From contig NZ_PIPN01000004.1 in NCBI RefSeq assembly GCF_003986955.1, positions 1 to 64,000 on the forward strand: DNA of 64,000 bases, given 5' to 3'. The notes below the pieces were generated by a model that was not told where the DNA came from, did not search any database, and saw only the letters and a list, made by a program, of their open reading frames with translations. This document shows, one piece after another, positions 26,101-34,673 of the stretch. Both the position numbers and the translations under genes were made by a program. The stretch is from Aliidiomarina sedimenti (GTDB lineage: Bacteria; Pseudomonadota; Gammaproteobacteria; Enterobacterales; Alteromonadaceae). Positions within the stretch are counted from its first letter, which is position 1; every line of letters starts with the position of its first letter.

Positions 26101-26324
26101 CGCGCGTTGAAAGTACCATTTGCATTCGAGGTGAGTGTGCGGCTTGTACCTGTGCGGGTATCAATCAGCTGAATAGTCGCGTTTGCAACTGTCTGCCCCT
26201 GCTCGTTTGAGACAACACCACGTACCGCGGAGGTTGTTTCCTGAGCTAAAGCAACACCAGAGGACATTCCGATGGTAAGCGCGACTGCCGCTGCGATGCG
26301 AGTCAGTTTCGTCTTCTTAGTCAT
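23145..26324 (-). CDS. Oar-like TonB-dependent receptor
   Basis: A large outer-membrane receptor that imports a substrate using TonB energy. The start at 26324 is preceded by AGGA at good spacing and gives MTKKTKLTRIAAAVALTIGMS, a signal peptide ending near ALA-QETT. An ATG five codons earlier lacks such a site. After the signal comes a carboxypeptidase-regulatory-like beta domain (about 25-105). A plug (about 110-235, with SLTVDGVRMNDNFG and INAVTKSGGNELFGSAF) and a long barrel ending in Phe (GVKYDF) follow; 1059 residues. This architecture is that of the Oar group. The substrate is unknown; the divergent cstA and nearby M28 peptidase suggest peptides. The 273-bp upstream gap is AT-rich, and I could not fix a promoter in it. 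Confidence 0.9.
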   Translation of the reverse strand: MTKKTKLTRIAAAVALTIGMSSGVALAQETTSAVRGVVSNEQGQTVANATIQLIDTRTGTSRTLTSNANGTFNARGLAVGGPYMMVVEGPEGRRDTVENVFLSLGDTQNVSVTIRSQEEFERIAVTGSRMSDPMIGRNSPAAVFSQEDLENAPAINRDIKDVLRIDPRVYVDESFGDAIQCGGAHPRYNSLTVDGVRMNDNFGLNSNGYPTERIPFSFDAIQQVAVEFAPFDVQYGNFTACNINAVTKSGGNELFGSAFFDYTSDSLSGDSLEGDNFDNGDYTEERYGFNVGGALIKDKLFFFTAYEKLEGVENFSFGPADSTAATQVAGVTQSQIDRIAQIASERYGYQVGQPIASAPVEDEKLLVKLDWYINDDHRLAYTYNYNDGGNVRRSDGDSDEYEFSDHFYNRSTKLESHVAQLFSDWTYDFSTEVRVGSTSVENSQVNNGPGGFGEVQIATTNIAPDQSEPSSATVYLGVDDSRQSNSLSYDSTFFNAMATYQLNDHTLSAGFEREEFDIFNMFVQHSIGEYRFDSIDAFEAGTPSVIYYGNAADTLNPRDAAAEYSYAINTAYLQDEYYHYDWDVTFTFGLRYDWYTSSDLPAENANFTERYGYSNAQNFDGEGLLQPRFGFNWRALPELEVRGGIGLYSGGNPNVWVANGYQNDGITQVQLTDRTGQSLFDREISGDGNPIANAPADMVDQVANASPDSGVNTLDPNFEIPSEWKYALGATYSFDSGYVVNADLIYTQKKDSVIVYDGSVEQTDTLPDGRPLYSPIFENSDGELEAREDFILGNAAEDGKSVVFSTSLSKSYDFGLSWSLAYAYADAEDANPMTSSVAYSNWSSYAASDFNNPGLATSNYEIPHRFTMRATYQHEFVSGYNTTFSLVGTHNKGRPYSYTFSGQNFGDGGYDRQLLYVPTGIDDPNVVFGADFNTDAFFDFVQNSGLDKYAGGIADRNAFYSDWWTKVDLRIEQELPGFMENHRAKAFFTINNLTNLLNDDWGVMYQAGFPQMTDVVNVDLVGSEGNYQYQFNEFFSPSGQSRVQAPSVWEIRVGVKYDF

Positions 26325-26597
26325 GCCATTTTCCTGCATAGTTTGTGAGAGAGTTTGAGAGTAAAGCTTGTTGAATGCGTGAGGTTACATCCAGTTTGTG
26401 ACAACACCATGACAATGTGGCGCGTATTTTATGACAAAAAGTAACCAATTTCATACTTTTTTCATGTTTATTTACTCCAAAAATGGAACTTTCTGCCATT
26501 TTCGGTATTTGTCACCCTATACCTTAGTCTAATCTCGGGCTATAAACGTACATGGTAGAATCTCTAATTCTGTAAATATACCTAGTGAGAGCAACAC

Positions 26598-28286
26598 ATG
26601 AATGCAATCTTCGTACTCATAGTAGGGCTTGGCGCAATGGCGCTTGGTTACGTCTTTTACTCGAAGTTCATTGCCGAACGGATTTATCGGCTCGATCCTA
26701 ATTTTCAAACGCCAGCGCATGAGTTTGAGGATGGCGTTGATTTTGTGCCTACCAATAAATACGTGTTATGGGGCCACCACTTTACCTCTGTCGCTGGCGC
26801 GGCGCCGATTATAGGCCCTGCGATAGCGGTTATCTGGGGGTGGGTGCCTGCCTTTTTGTGGGTCATATTAGGTACTATTTTCTTTGCCGGCGTGCATGAT
26901 GCCGGAGCGGTATGGGCGAGCAACCGCAATAAAGCGAAGTCAATGGGTGCATTGACCGGGGATGTGGTTGGAACTCGTGCCCGCAGCTTGTTTATGATTG
27001 TAATCTTCCTTGTACTGCTGATGGTAAATGCCGTGTTTGCCACCGTCATTGCAGGCTTACTGGTCGATTTCCCGACATCGGTAATTCCGGTCTGGGGCGC
27101 TATTTTTGTCGCCTTGATTATCGGCCAATTGATTTACCGTAAGTACATTGGTCTTATTACGGTTTCTATTGTTGGTGTGATTGCACTGTACGCGTTGATC
27201 GGGCTCGGTCCGGTGATGCCGATCAGCTTACCTGAAACTATGGTCGGGCTGTCTGACCGCGCGATGTGGATTGTCATCCTCTTCGGCTATGCAGCAATTG
27301 CCTCGTTATTGCCTGTCTGGATGTTGCTCCAGCCACGCGATTACATCAATGGTTTGCAGTTGTTTATCGGCCTCATCCTGCTTTACGCAGCCGTGTTGGT
27401 AATGGGGCCTGAAATGGTTGCCCCAGCGTTTAACAGCGACGTGCCCGAGGGAACGCCATCGATTATCCCACTGCTCTTTGTAACGATTGCCTGTGGTGCA
27501 ATTTCTGGCTTCCACGGTCTGGTTGCGGGCGGTACTACGTCTAAGCAGCTGGATAAAGAAACCGATGCCCGTTTTGTTGGTTATTTTGGTGCGGTAGGTG
27601 AAGGCTCACTGGCCTTAGCCGCTATCATTGCCGCGACAGCAGGCTTTGCCACCTTTGCTGACTGGAATGCGGTTTACTCTGCCTTCGGTCAGGGTGGTGT
27701 CAATGCCTTTGTCGAAGGGGGCGCATACATCATTAATAATGGGCTTGGCATTGAGATTGGTCTGGCTGAAACGCTGCTCACCGTAATGGCGGTATTATTT
27801 GCCGGGACCACGATGGATACAGGTTTGCGCTTGCAGCGTTATATCTTCCAGGAATGGGGTAGCATCTACGATATAAAATGGATGCAAAAAATTATGCCGG
27901 CCACCCTACTCGCGGTGGGCACCTGTTTGTTACTGGCGTTTGGAGCCGGTGGCGCGGACGGTTCTGGTGGTCTGGTTATCTGGCCGCTGTTTGGCACCAC
28001 TAACCAGTTACTTGCCGGCCTGACCCTGATGGTAATTACAGTGATTCTGGTGCGCATGGGTCGTCCAGCATACTACACGCTTATCCCCTTAATTTTCCTG
28101 TTGCTAATGACGGTTGCAGCGCTGATTCTGCAATTGAAGACATTCTACGCCAGTGGCAACTGGTTCCTCTTCAGTCTGGATATTGTGGTGCTGGTTGCTG
28201 CTATCTTTATAGTGTTTGAGTGTGGCACTACATTGAGCCGACTGCGTAAAGAGCGGGTTGAAAAAGGAATCAATGAAAATTCATAA
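26598..28286 (+). CDS. cstA: CstA-family peptide/pyruvate transporter
   Basis: An inner-membrane permease with about 15-16 hydrophobic segments over 562 residues. Family motifs include YRLDPNFQTPAHEFEDGVDFVPTNK near the N-terminus (in pieces), HHFTSVAGAAPIIGPA, FAGVHDAGAVWAS, and SGFHGLVAGGTTSKQL. E. coli CstA imports peptides in carbon starvation, and its paralogue BtsT imports pyruvate, so the substrate here is open. It is shorter than E. coli CstA (701), as in many CstA proteins. GAGAG lies before the start. Its end overlaps the next small gene by 14 bp. Confidence 0.92.
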   Translation: MNAIFVLIVGLGAMALGYVFYSKFIAERIYRLDPNFQTPAHEFEDGVDFVPTNKYVLWGHHFTSVAGAAPIIGPAIAVIWGWVPAFLWVILGTIFFAGVHDAGAVWASNRNKAKSMGALTGDVVGTRARSLFMIVIFLVLLMVNAVFATVIAGLLVDFPTSVIPVWGAIFVALIIGQLIYRKYIGLITVSIVGVIALYALIGLGPVMPISLPETMVGLSDRAMWIVILFGYAAIASLLPVWMLLQPRDYINGLQLFIGLILLYAAVLVMGPEMVAPAFNSDVPEGTPSIIPLLFVTIACGAISGFHGLVAGGTTSKQLDKETDARFVGYFGAVGEGSLALAAIIAATAGFATFADWNAVYSAFGQGGVNAFVEGGAYIINNGLGIEIGLAETLLTVMAVLFAGTTMDTGLRLQRYIFQEWGSIYDIKWMQKIMPATLLAVGTCLLLAFGAGGADGSGGLVIWPLFGTTNQLLAGLTLMVITVILVRMGRPAYYTLIPLIFLLLMTVAALILQLKTFYASGNWFLFSLDIVVLVAAIFIVFECGTTLSRLRKERVEKGINENS

Positions 28287-28554
28287 GCTGACAGCCATCA
28301 AAAAGTGGTGGCAAAAAGCGAACTACTTCGCGGAGGAGGCGTATAACGCCCCCTACCGCGCTGCCATAGCAAGAGCAAAACGCGAGCAGGATGATTTATT
28401 CATGCTGCTCGTCTTTTCTGAAATGATGGGTGTTCCCAATCCCGCCAGCTATTACACCCTTGAGTTACAACCTTTATTACTGGAACGTTTTCATGACTGG
28501 CATATGCGCATGGGCATGGAAAAATCCCCTTTGGATCATTTTAAATGCTGCTAA
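28273..28554 (+). CDS. small CC-ended protein between cstA and arsA
   Basis: A 93-residue protein; AAGGAA lies just before the ATG at 28273. It is basic and helical at the N-terminus (KKWWQKANYFAEEAYNAPYR), then has FMLLVFSEMMGVPNPASYYTLEL, and ends in Cys-Cys directly before the stop. I recall a family called cory-CC-star, named for this CC-stop end, but cannot confirm the assignment here. It has no signal peptide and no clear membrane helix. It overlaps cstA by 14 bp and the ArsA gene by 10 bp, so all three are co-translated. It takes the position that YbdD/YjiX holds after cstA in E. coli, but does not resemble it. Confidence 0.85.
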   Translation: MKIHKLTAIKKWWQKANYFAEEAYNAPYRAAIARAKREQDDLFMLLVFSEMMGVPNPASYYTLELQPLLLERFHDWHMRMGMEKSPLDHFKCC

Positions 28555-29555
28555 CTGATAAAAATGTTCTCCTTGTCGGCGGCAAAGGCGGGGTCGGCAA
28601 GACGACGATGTCGGCGACCCTGGCTTTACTGGCTGCGTCGCGGGGACGTAAAACGCTGGTGATCTCAACGGATCCCGCTCATAGTCTGGCAGACGCCTTT
28701 GGTCAGCCGGTGGGTGATCAGGAAGTTAAGCTACGGGAAAATCTGTGGGCCCTGGAAATCGACCCTGATCGGGAAGTAAAAGCTCACATCGATCGGGTGG
28801 CGGCGGAAATGAAAAAGCTTACGCGCCCTGAGATGTATCATGAGATTGAACGTCAGTTACGCCTCACTCAGCAGTCACCGGGGGCGCAGGAAGCGGCTTT
28901 GTTAGAACGCATAGCGTCTATTCTTGATAGCGGCCTCAATGAGCAGGGCTATGACCTGATTATTTTCGACACCGCACCGACCGGGCATACCCTGCGACTA
29001 CTCAGTCTGCCAGAAGCGATGGCGGCATGGACCCAGGGTTTGCTAAAGCATGACAGCAGATCGCAGAAGCTGGCAGGGGTGCTCGATCACCTGACGCCGA
29101 AGCAGGGCCGTGATATTGCCAACCCGATGGCGGACCCAAAAGAGCATGAAACGGACGGCATGAGTAAACGTAACCAGGCTATTACGGAGCGCTTACTCAC
29201 GCGGCAGCGTTTGTTTCAGCGGACCCGGCGACTGTTTACCGACAGTAAGCGCTGTGCCATGCTATTTGTGCTGACCCCGGAAAAGCTACCGGTACTGGAA
29301 ACCGGCCGTGCCGTTGAGACTCTCAAGGGTGAAGGGTTACCGCTGGCTGGCCTGATCGTGAACCGGGTTCTGCCAGATGACGCGGATGGGGAATTTCTGG
29401 CTAAACGACGGGAACATGAAAAACAATATCTGCAGCAGATAGATCAGCGCTTTGCTCATCTGAAGCGTTATTTTGTGCCGTTGCAGGCAATGGATATTGA
29501 AGGAATCGAAGGGCTTGAACGAATGAGTTCGCTGCTGGAAAGCGCGGGTCTTTAA
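28545..29555 (+). CDS. ArsA/Get3-family ATPase
   Basis: A 336-residue cytoplasmic P-loop ATPase of the ArsA/TRC40 (Get3) family. It has the deviant Walker A GKGGVGKTT (13-21), switch I STDPAHSLADAF, and switch II DTAPTGHTLR (142-151). Only one ArsA half is present, so it should work as a homodimer. It lacks the CxxC zinc motif of eukaryotic Get3 and the metalloid-binding cysteines of ArsA, with only one Cys in the C-terminal half. No arsR, arsB or arsC gene is near, so arsenite export is unlikely. Overlap with the CC-ended gene and cstA suggests a role in handling a membrane or tail-anchored client of that operon. Confidence 0.9.
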   Translation: MLLTDKNVLLVGGKGGVGKTTMSATLALLAASRGRKTLVISTDPAHSLADAFGQPVGDQEVKLRENLWALEIDPDREVKAHIDRVAAEMKKLTRPEMYHEIERQLRLTQQSPGAQEAALLERIASILDSGLNEQGYDLIIFDTAPTGHTLRLLSLPEAMAAWTQGLLKHDSRSQKLAGVLDHLTPKQGRDIANPMADPKEHETDGMSKRNQAITERLLTRQRLFQRTRRLFTDSKRCAMLFVLTPEKLPVLETGRAVETLKGEGLPLAGLIVNRVLPDDADGEFLAKRREHEKQYLQQIDQRFAHLKRYFVPLQAMDIEGIEGLERMSSLLESAGL

Positions 29556-29599
29556 AATCCCAGGCCTTAAAAACAGGATACGTAACCGGAGGTACCTCT

Positions 29600-30613
29600 A
29601 TGCAAGCAGTTGTTGCGCGTAAAGGCGAATTAGTGGATGTGGAAATGGCTAAGCCAAGTCCGCAGGAGCACGATATATTAGTCCAGGTGCAGGCGGTATC
29701 GGTCAACCCGGTAGACACCAAGGTACGGATGCGAGCAAAGCAAAGTGGCGATGAAAAAGTGCTTGGTTATGATGCGGTCGGTATCGTTGAGGCAGTAGGT
29801 GATCAGGTAGAAGGCTTTAAACCTGGTGACCGTATCTGGTACGCCGGCGACGTCACCCGGCCTGGCAGCAACGCTGAATTTCAGTGTGTCGACTGGCGAA
29901 TAGTCAGTCATGCACCAAAGTCATTAAGCGATGCCGAAGCCGCTGCAATTCCGTTAACGGTATTAACCGCCTGGGAACTGCTGTTTGACCGCTTGCAATT
30001 GACCTCGGATGCCAGTGACGATGCAGGGGACACCGCCAGTAGCGAACGGGTACTGCTGGTCGTAGGAGCCGCCGGAGGCGTGGGTTCGATGTTGGTGCAA
30101 CTTGCCCGACAGTTAACCAAAGCGACGGTGATAGGCACTGCCTCTCGTCCTGAATCAAAAGACTGGGTGAGTCGTTGTGGCGCACATCATGTGATTGACC
30201 ATTCTGAACCGCTGTCAGCAGGGCTTGCAGAATGTGGTCTCAGCGATATCACCGATGTGGCCTCGTTAACGCACACCGACAGTCACTTTGATGAGCTGGT
30301 GCGAATGCTCAGACCACAAGGGCGGTTTGCATTGATTGATGACCCTGAGCAAGCACTCGATATCGGCTCGATGAAACAAAAATCGCTGTCATTGCACTGG
30401 GAGTTCATGTTTACCCGGGCCATGTTCAAAACCGCCGATATTCAACGTCAGGGCGATATTCTCAAACAAGCGGCAAGGTTAATCGATAGTGGGCGTTTAC
30501 AAACAAGCTTGCAGCAGCATCTGTCTCCGCTGAACGCGGCGACTCTCGGGCAGGCCCACCAGCAGCTGATGTCGCAGCGAACCGTAGGTAAAGTGGTGGT
30601 AACGCGGGACTAA
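29600..30613 (+). CDS. zinc-type alcohol dehydrogenase-like MDR oxidoreductase
   Basis: A 337-residue medium-chain dehydrogenase/reductase. The N-terminal GroES-like part contains VQVQAVSVNPVDTKVR and YDAVGIVEAVGDQV. A Rossmann fold follows with LLVVGAAGGVGSMLVQLARQ. The catalytic-zinc cysteine and structural-zinc loop of true alcohol dehydrogenases are absent, so it is a quinone-oxidoreductase-type NADPH enzyme (YhfP/zinc-binding-like group). The substrate is unknown. A strong GGAGG (29588-29592) precedes the ATG. It starts 44 bp after arsA and could be the last gene of the cstA operon; a bidirectional terminator follows. Confidence 0.9.
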   Translation: MQAVVARKGELVDVEMAKPSPQEHDILVQVQAVSVNPVDTKVRMRAKQSGDEKVLGYDAVGIVEAVGDQVEGFKPGDRIWYAGDVTRPGSNAEFQCVDWRIVSHAPKSLSDAEAAAIPLTVLTAWELLFDRLQLTSDASDDAGDTASSERVLLVVGAAGGVGSMLVQLARQLTKATVIGTASRPESKDWVSRCGAHHVIDHSEPLSAGLAECGLSDITDVASLTHTDSHFDELVRMLRPQGRFALIDDPEQALDIGSMKQKSLSLHWEFMFTRAMFKTADIQRQGDILKQAARLIDSGRLQTSLQQHLSPLNAATLGQAHQQLMSQRTVGKVVVTRD

Positions 30614-30636
30614 AACTCAGATAGAGCCTGAGCTAT

Positions 30637-30668
30637 AAAAAAAGCATGCCACCCGGCATGCTTTTTTG
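30637..30668. terminator. bidirectional terminator
   Basis: AAGCATGCC (about 30642-30650) pairs with GGCATGCTT (30655-30663) around ACCC, with an A-run before and a T-run after. It separates the plus-strand MDR gene from the convergent S41 peptidase gene. Confidence 0.93.
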
Positions 30669-30684
30669 TCCCCGTTGAACGTCA

Positions 30685-33600
30685 TTAGGGCGTAATGTCA
30701 TCAGCGACCGGTAACATAATGGGCTGACTCCGCAGCTCCGGAATAGGCTCATCATCCAGTTTGCGCTGCAACAGTTCGATAGCGTAATTGAGCTGGGCAT
30801 CGATGCCGTTGAAGGTGGCATGGGGCAGATTGTCCACTTCAATGTCCGGTTCCACGCCGTAGCCTTCAATAACCCAGCGTCCGTCCATGGCAAACTGCGC
30901 GGTCTCAGCCACTCGTGCCAGTCCGCCATCTGCTAACTGATTACGCCCTGAGAGCCACACCCCGGCCCCGGCCGTGCGTTTACCCACCAGCGGCCCGAGG
31001 CCAAGCGCTTTAACCCCGGCAGCGAACGTTTCACCGTCAGAGTAGGTCAGTTCATCAGTAAGAATGACCAGATGCCCGCGGAAGGTTTGCTGCATATTGG
31101 TATACGGCGCGCCGTGCGTATTAGGCTCCCAGAATGACCAGGCGCGGCGCAGCAGTTTTTCGATAATCCAGCTGTCAATATTGCCGCCACGGTTACGCCG
31201 CACGTCGATAATCAGGCCCTCACGGTCGACATTGGCATAAAATTCACGGGCAAATGAGGCGATGTCGTTGGGTCCCATCGCATACAGGTGCAGGTAGCCG
31301 AAATTTTGTTCCGAGGCCGCGTCTACTTTCTCGCGGTTGCGCTGAACCCAGTCCTGATAACGTAACTGATGGTCTTCCTGCACAGTAGCGGGGTACACCA
31401 TGGTCTGTAGCGAGGATCGTTCACGTCGCAGATCTAAGCGCACCGGTTTATTGGCCTGGTTGCGCAGCGCCTGGCTAAGGTCCGCCTGGGTGCTGATGTG
31501 GCGCCCATTGACTGCTGTTATGTAGTCTCCCTCAGTCGCATTAACACCAGGTTTGGCCAGTGGAGAGGCTTGCTCGGGCAGCTCTGGATCGGTCCGGTAG
31601 ATACGCAGAATACGCACGCCGTTGTCGGTTGTTTCTAAGGCGGCTCCCAGGGTTGCCGCCGATGGCTGATCGTCCGCGGCTGGATAGTCACCGCCGCGAA
31701 CTTGCGAATGCAATACGCTGAGTTCGCCCATCATCTGTGCGAATAAGTCATCTAACTCATGCCGGTCAGTAACACGGGGCAACAACGACTGATATTTTTC
31801 CCGGGTGGCACGCCAGTCTAACCCACGCATGTCCGCGTCAAAGAGGAAGTCGCGGTGCATTAGCCAGGCATCGCGGAACATTTGCTGCCACTCTTCAACC
31901 GGGTTGAATGCCAGTTGCCACTGGTCAGTTGCTAAAAGCGAGCGGCTCAGATCGTCAGGTGCGGTGGCCTGAACATCGTCAATATAGAAGTCATTGTTGC
32001 TGGTTCGCCAATACAGACTGTCTCTCTGCGAGCTTACGGCGTAGTCCTCGACCTGGCTCGCAAATACCTTAACCTCTGGTTGATGCGGGTCAATGGCTAC
32101 ACTTATCAGCTGCGGATGACTATCCCCGGCGCGCAGCAGGTAGAGGAATTCATCGCTTACTTGCAGTTGGCGATAATTGCCGGCTTCCAGTGGAACTTGC
32201 CACAGGCGGTCAGCAAGGCCGTCCCAGTCAACCGGTTGGCGGCGCGAGCGTTCTTCAGTAGCATCCGGATCACACTGACTGACTTCACTTTCTGGCTGAA
32301 ACGGGAAACATGCCTGTGACTTCAGGCTCACTGCAAACACTAGCCCACGCTTGTCGAACATCGGGCCCAGGTTGCGGTCGCCCCATGGGGAACGCGGATT
32401 GGCATCGAAATTACGGTTCGACACAAAGTACAACCAATGACCGTCAGTACTAAAGGCCGGCGAGAATGAATCATACTTAGTTGTGCTAACCGCTTGTTGA
32501 CGCTCTTCATCGACCGAATAGAGTAAAACCTGTGAGCGGTCGCCGTCCTGATTGCTTTTACTGAATGCGAGTAATTTACTATCGGTGGACCAGACGACGT
32601 CTGCGTAGGGAGAGTGACCCCAGCCGCCTTCGGCGATGCGCCTGTTGCTACCATTGCTTAAATTAAGCAGCCAAAGATCGCCGTTTTTATCGTCATGGGC
32701 AAGGTAGTTGCCATCTGGCGAGAGGTGGATACCCCAGCGAAATACATTGCCATCATCAGTCAGTTGGCTGGCACCACTGGAGCCATCGGCCGGGAAGCGC
32801 CAGATTTCATTTTCACCACTGTGATCATTGAGCGCGTATATCCAGCGCCCGTCAGGGCTCATGACCGCACCACGGGAGCGGCTGCCAACCGGGGTCTGCA
32901 CTTCAAACAGGCGTTGATGGCTTTTACCTGCCACCGCGATTTGTGAGCGGGCTGTTATCACTACCCGCTCCTGCTCGCCGTTATAGCTGGTGTCAGTCAG
33001 GTAATCCAGTGGGTTTTCAATCCAGCGTTCCTGGCGGTGGGCAAAGTCGCTGGTAAGCTGGATATCGAGTGTTTCGCTCTGCCCTGATTCGAGGTCCAGT
33101 AGCTTCAGATCTGCACCAAGTTGGTAGACAATCCGGCCCTGACTTATATCTGCCGACCAGACTTGCCAGTCATTGTATTCTGTTACTTGCTGTTTCTCGC
33201 TGCCATCGCCATTCATTGACCACAAGTTTGGAGTACCAGTGGCGTCCGAAATGAAATACACACGAGTGCCATCAACCATCGGTTGGCGAACGGATGCAAT
33301 ATGGTCGTCGGTCAGCAGTTCTGCTTCTTCGTCTCCGGGGTTAAAGCGCCACAGCTGGCCCATTGCCCCACCACGATAAATACGCGTGTTGTCGCCAGTT
33401 GCCTGCAGACCAAAACGGGTGAAGTAGAGAGTTTCGGGGTTAACCGGGTGAATGGTTTCGCTGCGAACTTCGTAATTGCCGTCCGCATCCGGCTCGTCGC
33501 TGCGGTGCTCTATTACCCGGCCCTCAGCGCGCAGGTTGTAACTGCCTTCTATCGCGTCAGTCAGCGGGATTGTGCTGGTGGTCAGTGACTCCGGATTGAC

Positions 33601-34023
33601 ACTGCGCAGTAGCCACTGATTTGCAGGGCCCATGACATGATCGGTGCTATAAAGCACCTGGCCGTCAGCCGTCCAGCCCTGCACTCGTACGCGGCTGTTT
33701 TCAAACGTAATCCGTTTTGGAATACCGCCCTGAAGTGGCATGACATAGGCTTCTGGTGCGCCTTCGTAGTCAGCCACATAGGCAACCCAGTCGCCATCGG
33801 GAGAAATGGCTGCATAGCGTTCTTCAGCATCACTTGTGGTAAGCCGGGTAGCGTTGCCACCATGCACCGTGGTGCGCCAAAGGTCGCCTTCAGCGGTAAA
33901 AACGATCTGGTTCTGATGAATGCTGGGGTTGCGATAATAGCCACGAGTACTCTCCTCGGCGACTACGTGCATCGAGCCACTCGCCAAGAGCGCACCGGAC
34001 GCCAGGTACAGCGCTAACTTCAT
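30685..34023 (-). CDS. tricorn-like S41 peptidase, exported
   Basis: A 1112-residue exported serine peptidase with a signal peptide (about 1-22, ending VVA-EEST). The first 650 or so residues hold many WD40-like PD40 beta-propeller repeats (for example GDWVAYVADYEG, DGRWIYALND and GHWLYFVSNRN). Then comes a tricorn C1-type helical region, a PDZ domain (about 770-860, GDYITAVNGRHISTQADL) and an S41 core. The predicted nucleophile is Ser995 in ELTYSDGETFAAG; VRRNRGGNID and EGYGVEPDIEV are also core motifs. Tricorn cuts oligopeptides into small pieces in the archaeal cytosol; this version is periplasmic. It is alone on its strand, 27 bp downstream of DUF502. Confidence 0.93.
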   Translation of the reverse strand: MKLALYLASGALLASGSMHVVAEESTRGYYRNPSIHQNQIVFTAEGDLWRTTVHGGNATRLTTSDAEERYAAISPDGDWVAYVADYEGAPEAYVMPLQGGIPKRITFENSRVRVQGWTADGQVLYSTDHVMGPANQWLLRSVNPESLTTSTIPLTDAIEGSYNLRAEGRVIEHRSDEPDADGNYEVRSETIHPVNPETLYFTRFGLQATGDNTRIYRGGAMGQLWRFNPGDEEAELLTDDHIASVRQPMVDGTRVYFISDATGTPNLWSMNGDGSEKQQVTEYNDWQVWSADISQGRIVYQLGADLKLLDLESGQSETLDIQLTSDFAHRQERWIENPLDYLTDTSYNGEQERVVITARSQIAVAGKSHQRLFEVQTPVGSRSRGAVMSPDGRWIYALNDHSGENEIWRFPADGSSGASQLTDDGNVFRWGIHLSPDGNYLAHDDKNGDLWLLNLSNGSNRRIAEGGWGHSPYADVVWSTDSKLLAFSKSNQDGDRSQVLLYSVDEERQQAVSTTKYDSFSPAFSTDGHWLYFVSNRNFDANPRSPWGDRNLGPMFDKRGLVFAVSLKSQACFPFQPESEVSQCDPDATEERSRRQPVDWDGLADRLWQVPLEAGNYRQLQVSDEFLYLLRAGDSHPQLISVAIDPHQPEVKVFASQVEDYAVSSQRDSLYWRTSNNDFYIDDVQATAPDDLSRSLLATDQWQLAFNPVEEWQQMFRDAWLMHRDFLFDADMRGLDWRATREKYQSLLPRVTDRHELDDLFAQMMGELSVLHSQVRGGDYPAADDQPSAATLGAALETTDNGVRILRIYRTDPELPEQASPLAKPGVNATEGDYITAVNGRHISTQADLSQALRNQANKPVRLDLRRERSSLQTMVYPATVQEDHQLRYQDWVQRNREKVDAASEQNFGYLHLYAMGPNDIASFAREFYANVDREGLIIDVRRNRGGNIDSWIIEKLLRRAWSFWEPNTHGAPYTNMQQTFRGHLVILTDELTYSDGETFAAGVKALGLGPLVGKRTAGAGVWLSGRNQLADGGLARVAETAQFAMDGRWVIEGYGVEPDIEVDNLPHATFNGIDAQLNYAIELLQRKLDDEPIPELRSQPIMLPVADDITP

Positions 34024-34049
34024 GCTTAGTTCCTGCTGGTCGTTGGTAA

Positions 34050-34673
34050 TTATTTAATTGTGGTGTGTGGCGCCTTCTTGCTCCCAAGCCCGCCGCTCAG
34101 AACCAGTTGCAGAGCTTCAGCAGGTTTCATGCTTAAATTGCGTGTATAGGATTTGGGCACCATGATCATATAACCACCAACGTTGTACGCCATTGGTAAA
34201 AAGACTGCAAGTTGTTCTTCGTCCAGCAAATCGGCAATTTTGTCGTTTTGATCTGTGCCTTTCTTGGTCACTATTCCAATCATTTCGATCTCGGAATTAG
34301 GCATTTTCACCATAACCACTGACTCGTCTTCAAAGTTTTCACCGCTCATCACTTCAAAGAGATCCTGAATAATACCGTACACCTGACTCACCCCCGGAAT
34401 GTGCGCCAGGATACGACCAGGGATTTTCCACAACCTTGCACCGCGCCGTGAGTAGGCAGTAAAACCAATTAGGGCGCAGATGGTGAGAAAGGCAAGCAGC
34501 GCCATGCCTGGGATATACCAATGGGCAGGAACAAACGCCTCGAGTGTGGGCGACAACCAGCTTTCGATGGTCATTAGTAGCCAGCGCACCAACTCGATGG
34601 TGATGACCAGAGGTAAAATAATGAATAGGCCGCGCACAATAAAACGCGATAGCTTACGCATGGTAAACCGCAT
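34050..34673 (-). CDS. DUF502 family membrane protein
   Basis: A 207-residue inner-membrane protein of the DUF502 family, with two N-terminal hydrophobic segments (about 11-33 and 52-74). The soluble part carries the family motifs IPGVSQVYGIIQDLFEV, PNSEIEMIGIVTKKG and VFLPMAYNVGGYMIMVPKS. The function is unknown in bacteria. GGAGC lies 6 nt before the first ATG. It reads in the same direction as the S41 peptidase and is 27 bp upstream of it, so they may share a transcript. Confidence 0.92.
   Translation of the reverse strand: MRFTMRKLSRFIVRGLFIILPLVITIELVRWLLMTIESWLSPTLEAFVPAHWYIPGMALLAFLTICALIGFTAYSRRGARLWKIPGRILAHIPGVSQVYGIIQDLFEVMSGENFEDESVVMVKMPNSEIEMIGIVTKKGTDQNDKIADLLDEEQLAVFLPMAYNVGGYMIMVPKSYTRNLSMKPAEALQLVLSGGLGSKKAPHTTIK

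Noticed and set aside
26340-26597. A possible CRP site (TGTGA followed by ATGACA) near 26394-26415, between the Oar-like receptor and cstA.
   Set aside because: The second half is not TCACA and the spacing is wrong, so it fails the consensus. I could not identify a convincing promoter or operator in this AT-rich gap.
28545-29555. Arsenite-export function for the ArsA-family ATPase.
   Set aside because: It has only one ATPase half, lacks the metalloid cysteines, and no arsB, arsR, arsC or arsD gene is nearby.
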